Assembly: GCF_963678975.1 (NCBI RefSeq)
Contig: NC_089277.1
Coordinates: 24,254,672 to 24,318,671, forward strand
DNA length: 64,000 nt
Direction: 5' to 3'
Source: Dysidea avara
Lineage: Eukaryota > Porifera > Demospongiae > Dictyoceratida > Dysideidae
Shown: piece after piece, positions 43,483 to 55,839 of the stretch
How positions within the stretch are numbered: the first letter of the stretch is position 1
Layout: each line of letters begins with the position of its first letter
Program-made: the position numbers and the translations under genes
The notes under the pieces: generated by a model
Databases searched by the model: none
Seen by the model: the letters and a program-made list of their open reading frames with translations, nothing else
Told to the model about the DNA's origin: nothing

Positions 43483-44978
43483 AGGGTCCGCAATCCGAAA
43501 AATCAACTTCTACAAATCAATCCCCCTACTATTGTGGGATGTTCATTGTAGTATCCCATTGCTAGATCCACCATGAAACTGGAGGCACGATTGTTGTCTT
43601 CACAGAAATATTGTTTTCAGTACTTCGCAAGATGCAAAATTTATTTTTTAAATTTCATGCTCCACAAAAAGAACCGGATGAAACTTGCTACTTAGCCAGA
43701 TCATATCCAGAGTTGTTGTAGTTGAAAAGTACGCACAGAAATAGTGATTAATTTGTTGAGTTCCCAGCACAGGGTTGCCTTCTTTGAAAAAACAGACAAA
43801 GAAATACAAAGTTTCGAATTCAAACTGCCCTACCACCCAGGGCAAGAGAAGCCAACTCTTCCTCTTAGTGTTTCGATACGGTTGGGTGCATAGTCTGTCT
43901 ATGCTGTTAGTTTGAAAAAAATCTGAGACTACTCACCATCTGGGTGACGAGTGTCAAATTTTTCTGCAGCATCAAAGAATTGTATCGCGCTTTCTAGCCA
44001 TTTCCAGCGCTTATGCAGCCACAACAATCATCAATTATTGACTAAAACTATGGCAAAAGATGTCACTGAACGTTTGGTAGCAGCAGTTGTCCATTGTTAT
44101 TTCATCCACAGCTTCCAAGCCTCGCTCTAAGCTATGCATCAAAGGAGGCAGCAAAATCGTCCAAATTTGACTTCACCTCTCATGCTCCACAGCAGCTTCC
44201 AATCTTCACTAAATCACCCTACATCACCATTATGCTGCAAAACATCCCCCAAAAAAACGAAAAAAGCACAGAAACCTTCAGTTTTGATTCGAGCTGGATG
44301 GAGCTCCTGGTGAGCTGCTGGTATACTGCATCATATGAAATCACAGAAACACCAGCTGCTACTACTACCAAATGTTTTGAACCATCATTTACCATCATTC
44401 TATCATTTACCATCATTCTAAACAAAATTAAGTGACTAGTGTGGCATCAGAAGTACTGGAAAGCACTTTGGTACAATTGAGAGAATCCCTTGAAATGACG
44501 CACTAAAATTTTGACGTTCTGCAACCAGATGGTGAAAAGTCTCAGATCCTTTCCAGATTAACAGCATATGCATCCGACCTTATCACATCACTATGAGGAA
44601 GAGTTGGCTTTTCTTGTCTTGTCTGGTAGGGAAGTTTGAATTCGAAAATTCGTGTTTCATTTTTCTGCTTTTTGAGAGAAAGCAATCCTGTGCAGGGAAC
44701 CCAGTGAATCATTTGCTTATTATTGTGCGTACTTTTTGACTACATTAACTCTAGATAATATCTAGCTAAGCAGCAAGTTTTATCCTGTTCTTTGTGTGGA
44801 GCACGAAATTTATAAACTATTTTTTGCAGCTCACGAAATACTAAAATCAATATTTCTGTGATGACAACAACCGTGCCTCGAGTTTCATGGTGGATCTAGC
44901 AATGAAGTACTACAATGAACATCCCACAATGGTAGGGGGATAGATTTGTAAAAGTTGATTTTTCGGATTGCGGACCCT
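43483..44978. mobile_element. 1.5-kb MULE-like non-autonomous element with long TIRs
   Basis: Termini AGGGTCCGCAATCCGAAAAA and its exact complement. The inverted match extends imperfectly for several hundred bp (43483 to about 43860 against about 44600 to 44978). Flanks ATCATAGTT and ATCATATTC resemble a 9-bp duplication with two mismatches. A 113-codon open frame at 44094-44435 has no recognised domain. Long TIRs and 9-bp duplications are Mutator-like traits; assignment is inference. Confidence 0.8.
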
Positions 44979-45004
44979 ATCATATTCTAAAAAGCCCTGT
45001 TAGG

Positions 45005-45700
45005 GTTTCCAACTCAAAATAGGAAGGTGCTTTCTTTTGTTGTTTCTGGTGATTTTCATACAGATTGACCTTTAAGATAAAAGCAAACAAGTGCTAATTT
45101 ATTATTGGATTGCTTGTAGCATTGGGTATCAGCACAAGTTTAACACACAAAAACATACAAAAAGTGGCCACGTGACCAAAAATATCATAATAGTTAAATT
45201 GGGCCGCTTTTTAGAAAATCACTGTATTTTAGGGTTGCCGAAGTCAGAATTAGTGTATCTTATTGCCTTACAATGAAAACTTCTACATCTTGTAGTGCTA
45301 TGGCACATCATTTATAGTTGTAGTGGGATTGTTGGCCACGTGACCACTTTTTGGGTATTACGGTTAAAACTGCACTGATATTGAAAGTAATAGACAGTTT
45401 AATAATTTATTAGCACTTGTTTGGTTTATCTTAAGGTCAGCCTGCGTGAAAATCATCAAAAACAATTTTAAAAGGCTGAGGCATCATCATATTTTACGGT
45501 GGAAATCCTATGTGAAAGGATTTTTGGTCACGTGACCACTTGGATATTTACATTTGTTAAAATTGTACTGATAGCGACTGCTGCAAACATTCCAATAACA
45601 AATTAGCACTTTTTTTGTTTTATATTAAAGGTAAATCTGTGTGAAAATCTCCAGAAATAACAAAATGAAGCATCTTCCTATTTTGATTGGAAATCCTAGC
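45005..45700. repeat. Three diverged copies of a ~170-bp unit with CACGTGACC motifs
   Basis: Blocks near 45005-45110 (inverted), 45365-45480 and 45560-45670 share AATTTATTAGCACTTGTTT and GTGAAAATC stretches. Each neighbours a CCACGTGACC motif (45170, 45337, 45530). Possibly a decayed foldback element. Confidence 0.55.
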
Positions 45701-45964
45701 CCTGTACGATTACCAGGTAAATGATTCAGAGGAGGTGACCCTCACTACAAAGGGGTAATAGGAAAAGGCGGATACGGTCGGACGCGGACACGGACACGGA
45801 CATTTTCTAAAAGCACTTTTTTTCCAGGCTAATTTCAAAAAGCATTTTTACATTTATATAACATACTTAACAGCAGTCTTCGCTTCCAGACCCAGGCGTC
45901 GATCTTGTCATAACGCTTATCCATTTATAAACGCACGTGCGAAGGACTAGACCAACATTCCACA

Positions 45965-46075
45965 GCATGCCAATAGTCTCGTCCTCGCAGACCCATTTTC
46001 AGGGGTGGCGCTTATAATCTCTAATCGATAAGCGCCACCCCGGAGAATAGGTCTGCGAGGACGAGACTAGCATGC
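45965..46075. repeat. Hairpin, 111 bp, upstream of the NCK-like gene
   Basis: Arms from GCATGCCAATAGTCTCGTCC pair with 46056-46075; inner pairing through CGCAGACC and GGGGTGGCGCTTAT to a loop near 46020. Typical small foldback MITE. Confidence 0.88.
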
Positions 46076-46320
46076 CAAAGACCATATAGTGTTGTACACA
46101 TGCCCTAAAGTCTAATACAGAGTTATATAGTTGTAGAGATTAGCTTGTATGCCCCATGCAACTTAGCTTAGCAGGCCAAATCCACAATATTTTGCCTTTT
46201 TAGTATAAGGCGCAGGCGCGTATACTGAGTGTTGAGAGTTTCAAGGACCTGGCCTACGAGATTAGGTTGGCACATGCTAGATTAATCTCTGTGACTCTCT
46301 ACCAGCAAACCAACTTAGTG

Positions 46321-47133
46321 ATGCAACAGCCCGCGGGTCAATCCACTAAAGCTATCGCTCGTTATAAATATACTAGTCGTAGTGCAGAGGAGTTATCATT
46401 TGAGAAGGGTCAAGAAGTGATGGTGTTAGAAAAGGAAGGGGGTGGATGGTGGAGGGGAAAATGTGGAAGTTATGAAGGATGGTTTCCCGCCAATTACGTT
46501 GAAGAGATAGAAGCTGCACCTCCTCCAGCAGCAGCTGCTAATGTAGTACCACCATCAAAGAAGCCAGTGATTTGTTCTGTTGTAGCATTATATTCTTTTG
46601 AGAGTGGCAACTCTGAAGAATTGCCATTCCAGAAAGGAGACTTGATGGACGTTATAGGGCAACCACCAGATGACCCAGAATGGTGGGAGGCTTGTAAACA
46701 AGATGGCAGCCATGGACTAGTCCCAAGGAATTATGTTGAAGTGGTGCACTCGTCTATTACTAGTAATGGTAAGACCTCACCAAGTGGTGACCCTAGTTCT
46801 GGATCAACTCAAGACTTTCCCTTCAAGACAGAACAGTGGTTTCATGGTAAAATCTCTCGCCAGGTAGCTGAACGATTGCTGGTCAGTCGAGGAAGAGATG
46901 GGGAGTACCTGGTTCGAGACAGTGAAGCACTGCCTGGTAATTTCTCCATATCAATGAAGGCACCAGATAGAATCAAGCACTTTAGAATACAGATATTGGA
47001 TGGGCAATATTGTATCGGTCAACGCAAATTCAACACAATGCAAGCGCTGATCGATCACTACCACCAAGCCCCCATCTACACCCCTCAGCCTGGCATCAAA
47101 ATGTATCTAACCAATGGATTGTCACGGACATAA
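46321..47133 (+). CDS. NCK-like: NCK-like adaptor, SH3-SH3-SH2
   Basis: 270 residues from the ATG at 46321. The frame is open further upstream but has no earlier ATG; a possible splice acceptor CTCTCTACCAG lies at about 46299-46309. SH3 one (about 10-62) has the ALYDY-type start ARYKY and GWFPANYV. SH3 two (about 86-142) has ALYSF, DPEWWEA and GLVPRNYV. SH2 (about 172-262) has WFHGKISR, YLVRDSE (the phosphotyrosine-binding Arg near residue 199) and YCIGQRKFNTM. The wording is closest to SH3-2, SH3-3 and SH2 of NCK/Dock, adaptors joining receptor phosphotyrosines to actin regulators (WASP, PAK) in the cytoplasm. Animal NCK has three SH3 domains; the first is missing here or lies in an unseen exon. 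A polyadenylation signal AATAAA is at 47319. Confidence 0.9.
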   Translation: MQQPAGQSTKAIARYKYTSRSAEELSFEKGQEVMVLEKEGGGWWRGKCGSYEGWFPANYVEEIEAAPPPAAAANVVPPSKKPVICSVVALYSFESGNSEELPFQKGDLMDVIGQPPDDPEWWEACKQDGSHGLVPRNYVEVVHSSITSNGKTSPSGDPSSGSTQDFPFKTEQWFHGKISRQVAERLLVSRGRDGEYLVRDSEALPGNFSISMKAPDRIKHFRIQILDGQYCIGQRKFNTMQALIDHYHQAPIYTPQPGIKMYLTNGLSRT

Positions 47134-47318
47134 TTTAGCGGCCATTCTTGGCACATGATGTCTTAATACACTACTTTATATGTATGTACATAATTAATAA
47201 TAATTATAATTATTTACTTACATTTAGACTATACTGATAATACTTGTCATGGATGCTAGCAAAGATATGGCAAGTAGTAATACTAAAAGTATATGTACGT
47301 ACAGTTTATGGGTGACAT

Positions 47319-47324
47319 AATAAA
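47319..47324 (+). terminator. Polyadenylation signal AATAAA of NCK-like gene
   Basis: AATAAA lies 186 bp after the stop codon in AT-rich DNA. The position is plausible. Cleavage is not shown. Confidence 0.5.
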
Positions 47325-49525
47325 TATTTTAATTGAATTTTACAATCCATTAGCAAAGTATTGTGTATGTTTTTACTCATCATATGTCATAACATGTTGC
47401 TGCAGACCTTCAGTGCTGGTCACTGTAAAGCATTAATACAATACAAAACAATACAATACAATAAAAATGTAGCTATACTTATCTACAGCATCAACCAAGT
47501 TACCTGCAGTTACGTTCAGACAAATATCAGCTTGATTTATAATATTGTCATAATCACCATGTTTGCCTGAATGTCTCAGGTACGTATTGTACATGCACAG
47601 AACTAGCTATATGTACCCCTGTAAATATTATATATCTTGTAATTGATCTGTAGTTAAAACTGAACTTGGGAGTGTATACATATGGATAATCTCTCATAAA
47701 CATCCTCTAGCAGTTATCTTTAGAGAACTGAATCCTACACAGTCATTGTGTTGGAATAGAATTTTGCTTGGAATAGAATACACATATTGAATTACCAATG
47801 TATGTACAGTGTGTCTACGTGTAGGTTTGTTTATACACTGTAAGTGCAGTTTCAACTTGCCAAATCTCCTCAAAAGGGAAGTTGTTACAATGTAATACTG
47901 TTCAAAGAGAACACAACCCAATAGCATACAATCCCAACACATTGAACACAATAAATATTATTATATAAATGTGTTGAAAGTAAGCAATACAACTGTCACA
48001 TAATGAAGGTTATAAAAAGCGAGTATGTAAAGCTCAGCATTCACAAGTCATCACAACATGGCGTCGATAGAGCATGAAAATAATTTTGTTGATATTAATG
48101 CAGCAAATCTGTATAAATATAATTTAATCTCTCACACAAAGCTATTGCTAAAATCCAACAACCACATTATATCCACTACTGTACACATGCAGGGTATGTA
48201 TGTTATTGTACTTCCAATGCCTTATGTTTTGCTGATAAGCTGGTATTAGTTTTAAATTACATTCGTGTAACAGTAGCTATTCACATTCCCATCCTTCAAG
48301 GTATACATAGTTGCAATGGTTGGAGCCTATATCCAGTGACGAATCAATGCTTATGAAAAGGTAGCTACTATGTTGAGAATTGTGGCTATCCTAAACTAAA
48401 TAGCTAGTCTAACAGTATGCATACGTAATGGTAAATAATTTCATCCCAAGTAATGTGTACTGTTGAATTTTACCGTGTGAGAACAGTTAATTTTGAGAGC
48501 AGCAGTTAGAAAAACTATATGGGTCAAAAATCAAAATAGTTTGATTATTGTAAAGGAACTAAAACAGAACACTCACCAAGTTAAGGTTTCCTGTGATTTT
48601 CCAATAAAGGAAGGTAAAGTGAGTGCCTTTACTGCCTTGAGCAATAAAACTGATTATGCTACACTGAATTTGCTTCAATTAAAACGGAAGGTTTTGAAAC
48701 CCTGCTGATCTGCCACTGTTACTAATGGGAGCTAGCAAATTACTGGTGCTATAAAAATTAATTATTAATTGTTAAGACCCGATTTTGGAAAATCAGTCTC
48801 AATGTCACATTTGAAATACATAGAAATCCACACTTGTATGTGTCACCACTGAGCACTTATGCACCTAGTAAAATATTTCACAGAATTTCTTGTAATTCAG
48901 GACACTGACTACTGATCTAATCACTGTAAAGTCGAGCAGATGTATATAATGCCTTACTTTAATCATAAATATTCCAGTTTTAAAATGTGACATTAAAACC
49001 AACTTTCCAATTCCAGTCACATTTATAGATTATAAATATTTGATTTAATATAAAAAAGCAAGGTATTCACTGTATCAGAATGAGTATCATTCATTTATTA
49101 ACATCATCATCACTGAGATCAACTAGTCTATCACATTTGGGAGGATAATGCCTCCACTCACAGAATAGTGAGTGTCCATAGTTGTACCAGTAGCCAATAC
49201 TGAACACCAACTGGTCCATACCTCCTTCAGGTACTGATATAATATTGTACATGATCAGTCCAAACATGATCACCACAATTTATGCACAAGTAAGAACCTA
49301 TAATCTTATTTTTGAAAAAGAAAATGGAAAACATCAGGCCGTAGCTACCTTCTGGATAACCTTGTTGATTACAAGGAATGCAAAGTACATGTACTATATT
49401 TCAAGTGTGCATTGTGGCCAGAAAGGAACTAGTATATCAATTGATGTTATGCCCCCCTCCTTCCCAGTCATGTGGCGTAATAGGGATTTGACAAAATACT
49501 AGTGTCAAGCTGCCTATATTGGGGC
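47325..49525. other. Noncoding, weak MITE remnant
   Basis: No gene recognised. 48776-49020 may be a decayed GTGACC-family element (GACCCGATTTTGGAAAATC at the left, TTTCCAATTCCAGTCAC at the right). Confidence 0.4.
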
Positions 49526-50477
49526 CAGTGTTTATTCTAGAGTTCTAGAGTTCAAAAAACTTTCTTTCCCCCCTAAAATCTCAGACTCACCCCCTAAAAT
49601 TGTAAGTGACTACTACACTATACTTTAGCTTGTTTTAAAAAATCTATAAAAGTGCTTTCAGATTTCAATCTCACAGTGTTTACTATGTAAAATTTTCCCA
49701 GGTTAGAAATTACTGACACAGCCTTAAAATGCTCTCAGGTTTAAATCTCTAAAGGTACATAATAAAGTTATCAAAAAATTCTCTGTGTGTCTGAATGCTA
49801 CCCCACTAGGGACCTGTGAGAAGGCTAAAGCCTGTGAATACAGGGAGTCATAAACATGTAACTAAAACATTGAAGAATGCAGAAAAAAATCCCAGACCCA
49901 GTGGTGACTTGATCCCCAGCACCATGCATCTAGACATGTGTCAAAGGAGCCGTAACGACTGAGATCTGAGATTTTCTCTCCATTCAACCTGTGACTTAAA
50001 CATCGATTTCTCGCCAGTAATGAAAACTCCTATTTAAAGAGATGGCTATTCAAATTATTGTTTCTATAAATAGCATTCTTAGCTATCAAAATAGTCCTTA
50101 ATTTCAATATCTGCATTTTCTAAGCCAGTTTTCTTTCAAAATACAGCCAGCAAAATACCCCCAGATTTAATTTCAGAAAGCCTGATTTTAAATTATCTTG
50201 TTTTTGCTATAATTATGGTATCATATAAATACTAATAAATAATTCACATGCATCAATTGTCCTAGATAATTATTACATCATTACAACACTAATGCATCAA
50301 GCCCTACATCCATAGGATCTGATCACAAAAATCAACACTCGTGATACAGCTAAGTACTTTGGTCAACTGCTTTACATAGTTGTGAACTTGTAGCTAGTTA
50401 TTAATCATAGACTTTCACCCGGTCACCCCCCAAATTTCTAATTCACCCCCAAAGAAGAAATCCTAGAATAAACACTG
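49526..50477. mobile_element. hAT-like non-autonomous element, 952 bp
   Basis: Termini CAGTGTTTATTCTAGAG and the complement of CAGTGTTTATTCTAGGA, with a perfect 8-bp duplication ATTGGGGC (49518-49525, 50478-50485). The CAGTG start and 8-bp duplication are hAT traits. The interior lacks a transposase and has CACCCCC stretches near both ends. Confidence 0.9.
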
Positions 50478-51900
50478 ATTGGGGCAGAGATGCTGTCAGA
50501 TCCACATTGTTTCTACTTCCTAAATTGACGTAAATAATTAAAGGTCTATATAAGGTATTTGATTGACCTACAAATATAAATATTCTTACCTTATAGCAAA
50601 CTACCATAGATGTCAATAGTCTCATGGAGTGGACAAGACATAATAACCAATGTCAAATCTTCAGCTAAAATGAGACCAGGCATGATAGATGTATAATACT
50701 GAGAGAACTAAGCATTCATACCTACGACTACATATATTCTTTTAAAGCATAACTCAAAAGTGTTGGTGTCCCTACAGTTATTTGGTTATGCTGGCAGAAT
50801 TTCTGGTTTAAAACATAGGAAGGAAATCACATCAAGCACAATATCTACAAAATAATGGCACACAGATGTTCAGGTTTTGAAGACAGAGTCCTGCAAAAGA
50901 CGTCTACAAAGAAATAAATCACAAAAATTATCTACGTACTCAAGCCATAGAATACATACCAATTGCTGTAATGAAATATTGTTATGGTGGTTAATTGGTT
51001 ACTGCATGCCTTGTGAAAACAGGGGTGCTCCAATTAGTAAATTCAGCAACACTTTAAGCATAACTTGTGCTTGGAATCTTCAGTTTTTTCCAAGTAATTT
51101 TTGTAGGACCAATGATCCAAGTGTTATCAGTACTTCACTAACAATGCCACACTGATCAATGTAAACCCAAGAGGACTGTAAACATAACATGAATGCTCTG
51201 AGGGGTATTCAGCTAAATAATACTGAGTTGTTCTATTAGATGAAAATTTACAGCTTTTGTAAAGATTTGAGTGTAGAAGCATGCATATGCACATGTTCCC
51301 CCTTTAGACTCACCCCCGAGAATCAATATAATATAATTATGTAGTTTTGTCCCTTTGTCTCACCCCCGAGAATCAATTTATATGTAGCTTTTGTGTTACT
51401 TGCAATTTTTTGGTGTTTTAAAACTGATTCACTTCCAATTAAACTGTTATATATAACCTGTAGATGTGTTCAATTGAGGTTCTGGCTCTTTTGCACAAGC
51501 TTAGACAGAGGATTGAGTCTGTGAGTCACCATGTCCTAGGTCACATTGGGTCATTATGCTCATTAAGCAGAGTTTTACTGTTAAAGTTTTGAATACTAAA
51601 AGGAATTGCTTTTACAAGCATTTTATATCTTCTTGTGGGTCTTTACTTGGATAGAAATTTTTTGCAATAGATAAATCACCTGTGAATAATGTTATTCTTG
51701 TTTAAGTGTGTGGCTTCATGTGCTGAGATACTTAGCCTAATGAATTCATGTACAAAAATATCTAGTTTGTTTGAATCTATTTTCAACAAATTATCCTTTA
51801 TACTTTCACATTGCAAAGTGTATATTTAGCCTGTCACTGGTCATTGTGCAAATATTTACTTAGCTGGTCATTTGTTGTATAAATATTAGAAATTTGACCC
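50478..51900. other. Noncoding, scattered repeat fragments
   Basis: CACCCCCGAGAATCAAT occurs at about 51310 and 51362 (a short direct duplication), related to the subterminal CACCCCC of the preceding hAT-like element. No gene. Confidence 0.45.
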
Positions 51901-51904
51901 TATA

Positions 51905-52110
51905 GTTAAGAAACACAGTTATAGGATTAGAAACAGCACTCCTAGGGTTAGGAACAGTGCCCCATTAGGAATAGCACCCTTAGGATTAGGAGCAGCATTC
52001 CTAGGATTAGTGAAAGTGCTTCTATGATTAGGAACAGCGCTCTTAGGACGAAGAAGACATGCAATTAGGATTTGGGCACAGTTGTTAGCCATTAGGTTAG
52101 GGTATGGGTA
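51905..52110. repeat. Degenerate TTAGGATTAGGA-type interspersed repeat
   Basis: About eight imperfect units of roughly 20-25 bp with a core TTAGGAACAGC.C or TAGGATTAGGA. Some contain TTAGGG (for example TAGGGTTAGGAAC near 51955 and TTAGGTTAGGG near 52092). It looks like a decayed minisatellite. Telomere-like words are short and irregular. Confidence 0.65.
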
Positions 52111-52639
52111 TAATGATATTATTATACTATTTTAATATGTTTGTAACATTTAAATAGTACAAAGCATATTATTGATAAAACCTGTAGCTAAGCATATAAG
52201 GTAGCATTGTCATAATTTAATAACATTTGATTGTGACTGTTCTATTAGAGTAGTGACTTTTTTTTAGAATATCTCAATCTCTAGTAGCACAAAAATTCAA
52301 CCTTTAATTTGTCTCATTTTCTTCACAATGTGTTTATAACTGTAAAGTGCATTCATAAAACTGTTGTCTTCTGTTGGCATGGTGGCTTTAGTCTCTGTAC
52401 TTCTGAATACAGTAACTACATCACTTTCAACTCTACTAATACTAGATAAGGCACCAACAACAAACTCTTGTTACCTCAACATCTTAACAACATATCACAA
52501 AATTCTTATTTTCATTGTTTACCATCCCTGTGAAATGCCATGCCAATTCTAGAGTTCAAAAAACATGTCAGTTTGTTTGCTGAAATCTAGACTGAAATCA
52601 TATCTGTGGGATCATTTCCTGAGAAACTTTGATGAGAAT

Positions 52640-53973
52640 CAGGGGCGGATCTAGGATTTTTTGAAAGGTATAAGACATGGATATAGGTGACTAGCTAGAC
52701 ATTAGATGATACCAAGCCTTCTAACAGGTCCCTAGTGGGATAGCACTTATATATACGTATAAGGGGTACTTTAATGCAGAGACCAAGTGATAAAATTCAT
52801 CTTTTATCTGTATTTGAAATAAAGGCTACATTATAGCATGCAAAGCATGCCAACCTAGAGGATCTGGAGGCATGTCCCCCAGGAAATTTTTAAATCTTAA
52901 GACTCTCTATAGGTGAATCTGAGCATGTTTTCAGCTGTTTTCAGTGGAAAATGGTGTTTTATATCATTTGGTTTTCCATTGTATAAAGACTGATTGCAAT
53001 ATATGCACTGAGTATCACACATAATTACAATCTTCATTTGTAACTACCAAAGTATTTAACTATAGCTATATATATAATTATTACCTAATGGATCAGCTTC
53101 TCTTAGCCATGCTCTAATCAGCTAAATCTGTGATATAGAAACAGTAAGTAGCAGTAGTGCTGAGCATTATTTTAAAGATCACAATTGGTATGCATGCTCC
53201 TTAGCTTAGTGACACTTTAGCCTTAAGCACCAAATAGTGTAAAAGCAGAAGGCAGTCAGTGTGATATGCTATTACTCCACTATAGTAACCCTTAGCAAGG
53301 TGCAAGCAGCTTTATTTGCATTTATGATGATGAGTTTTCTCGCTGTTGTGATAGCTTGTCAACTTATTTCTAGATCTGCCAGGTTATGAAGCCTCATCTA
53401 GCTAGCTACAAATGCCAGCACCATAATCCACAGCATGAGGTCATATCAGAAGGTAACCAATACAGATTTAACATTTGTAGACAAAAGTGGGTGAATATGC
53501 TATAGCTAGCTGCCTCATCAGACTGTCAATTACCAAGACTACACTACATTGAGTTTTGCTAAATGGTTGAGTTGGTAGCTATATACTGACTGTAACCAAT
53601 AAACTAACAAACACTTTGAATCAAATCACACCTTAATTAAGACGAATCACCTCTTATAGCCATACTGGAAAACACTGGATAAACAAAACTCACAATTAAA
53701 ACTTCTGTAACTATGGAAATACAACCCCGCAATTGAAACCTTTTCTTGAAGAACTCTTGAGGAAAAGGAAGCTATACACTCCAGGAACAGAGCTGAACAA
53801 TAGGTATAGTTACATAGATATCATTTGTGTTGATAGTGATGTATAGTTCCTGAAATAAGACTACTTTTAATACACATAGAAGATTTAGGGTTTTATTGGC
53901 CAAGTACTAACTTAAAAAGGAAGGGGGGGGGGGGGGCTACAGTCTCCTTAGCCCCTTCCCTAAATCCGCCCCT
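52640..53973. mobile_element. 1.3-kb TIR element, CAGGGGCGGATCTAGG ends
   Basis: The left end CAGGGGCGGATCTAGGATTT is complemented by AAATCCGCCCCTG at 53962-53974. TGAGAAT repeats at both ends (52633-52639 and 53973-53979), partly overlapping the termini, so boundaries are uncertain by a base. No transposase. A G-run of about 15 lies at 53922-53936. Fragments of relatives occur at 9490-9665. Confidence 0.75.
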
Positions 53974-54215
53974 GAGAATAACAACTACACTCTACATTAC
54001 TTATGTCCATGCTCTAGATGTCACCAAACTAAACCTCCAACTACCAATTTTAAATACTTATAAATTTAACTATGTAATTATTAGTAGTTAGTAATAATTG
54101 TACGTTGCTATGGCTTTTGGCTTTGGCATATACCATAACACCTAAAATAAATAAAATTCATACAGTGTGACTAAATGCACGATTTCTGTTACGTTACTCG
54201 TGCCATTATGTATAT
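53974..54215. other. LINE-like scrap and spacer
   Basis: Around 53975-54110 the sequence recalls the 3' end of the LINE-type repeats (short AATAAATAAA tail near 54145). Not classifiable. Confidence 0.3.
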
Positions 54216-54872
54216 GTGACTGAATTTGACAAAACCCGGCTTCGACGCACAAAACTTCGTTAGGAGATATGGCGATTTTAAGTAATCATTGTGTAATAAC
54301 TTCCCAGTGCCTACAGCTGTGCAAGCAAAATTTGCACCAAGTATGCATCTATTTACTAGCTATCACTGAGTGGGTGTATACATTTCTGATACCCAAAATT
54401 AGCTCTGTTTTGGGCAGCTTTTCTCGAGTGGGTAATAATATCACAGGTGATAGTAATAGGGTGGGAGGGTGGGGGTGGATAGTAATAGGGTGGGAGGGTG
54501 GGGGTGGATGGTGGTCTTAATATACGGGTATAAAATGGAGTAAGAAGACGATTGGAATCCAGAGGCCAAGTTTGGGCTCCCCATGGCCCTCAAATCACTC
54601 CAAATTGACCGAGAACACTATTGGTGAGCTCTCTGTGAAGTCCCAGCTCACTACACACCATTATCACAAAGCCATGGCCATCCAATGGCGCCAATCTCCC
54701 ACTCGTGGCTTTGACAGGGTCGGAAGAAAGCTGCCACAGAAACCAGACTTGCCAGTCCTAAAGGAAGTACAGTGTGGAATGTGATAGTGTATTAGGCCAG
54801 CAATCCATTTCTGGTAAAAACGTAAGTTTGATTTTGTGTGTGTGGAAGCCTTGTTATGTGAAATCCGGTCAC
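54216..54872 (+). mobile_element. TIR element of GTGACC family, tandem copy 1
   Basis: 657 bp, ends GTGACTGAATTTGACAAAAC and the complement of GTGACCGGATTTCACATAAC. AT flanks both sides. Almost identical to 55046-55676 except for an extra GGGTGGGAGGGTGGGGGTGG-type unit near 54460-54510. Inverted homolog at 6625-7334. Confidence 0.88.
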
Positions 54873-55045
54873 ATTTAATATTAAGAGAGGCATCACGTGA
54901 GATCACGTGATCTAACAATACTAAAGTTAGCTTGTTTGGCTGCCTCTTGCTACTCCTTGTGTTCCATGGGTTGGTAATAAAGTGTGGGCCTGTTTTCAAG
55001 CGTCAATTGGTAAGTTACACTTTGTATGGGCTATAATGTATTCAT
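54873..55045. other. Spacer between tandem element copies
   Basis: 173 bp, not part of the element, unrelated to the flanks of copy 2. It contains TCACGTGA twice near 54895-54910. Confidence 0.5.
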
Positions 55046-55676
55046 GTGTGACTGAATTTGACAAAACCCGGCTTCGACGCACAAAACTTCGTTAGGAGAT
55101 ATGGCGATTTTAAGTAATCATTGTGTAATAACTTCCCAGTGCCTACAGCTGTGCAAGCAAAATTTGCACCAAGTATGCATCTATTTACTAGCTATCACTG
55201 AGTGGGTGTATACATTTCTGATACCCAAAATTAGCTCTGTTTTGGGCAGCTTTTCTCGAGTGGGTAATAATATCACAGGTGATAGTAATAGGGTGGGAGG
55301 GTGGGGGTGGATGGTGGTCTTAATATACGGGTATAAAATGGAGTAAGAAGACGATTGGAATCCAGAGGCCAAGTTTGGGCTCCCCATGGCCCTCAAATCA
55401 CTCCAAATTGACCGAGAACACTATTGGTGAGCTCTCTGTGAAGTCCCAGCTCACTACACACCATTATCACAAAGCCATGGCCATCCAATGGCGCCAATCT
55501 CCCACTCGTGGCTTTGACAGGGTCGGAAGAAAGCTGCCACAGAAACCAGACTTGCCAGTCCTAAAGGAAGTACAGTGTGGAATGTGATAGTGTATTAGGC
55601 CAGCAATCCATTTCTGGTAAAAACGTAAGTTTGATTTTGTGTGTGTGGAAGCCTTGTTATGTGAAATCCGGTCACA
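55046..55676 (+). mobile_element. TIR element of GTGACC family, tandem copy 2
   Basis: About 630 bp, nearly identical to 54216-54872, again flanked by AT on both sides. The right end runs directly into the hairpin at 55681. Confidence 0.88.
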
Positions 55677-55680
55677 TATG

Positions 55681-55839
55681 TTAAAGCATAGCCTTGCTCG
55701 TGCTATATGAAAAATAAAGTACAAGGCGCGCGGCCGAGATGCTAATAAAGCACGAGGCGAATCCGAGTGCTTTATGAGCATCGAGGCCAAGCGCCGAGTA
55801 CTTTATTTTTCATATAGCACGAGCAAGGCTATGCTTTAA
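55681..55839. repeat. Near-perfect hairpin MITE, 159 bp
   Basis: TTAAAGCATAGCCTTGCTCG pairs exactly with 55820-55839 and onward through ATATGAAAAATAAAGTAC. The inner half pairs around GCACGAGGCGAATCCGAGTGC. Very few mismatches, so young. Confidence 0.92.

Noticed and set aside
46267..46320. Upstream extension of the NCK-like frame as coding start
   Set aside because: The first codon of the extension is TTG, there is no ATG before 46321, and a splice-acceptor-like string lies between.
53922..53936. G-run as a quadruplex element
   Set aside because: A single uninterrupted run near a transposon end. No spaced G-tracts were seen, so it is only a homopolymer.
54269..54520. 83-codon open frame repeated at 55101 and, in altered form, near 7066-7293
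   Set aside because: Sits within a TIR element with varied length among copies and no domain. Repetition reflects element copy number, not coding conservation.
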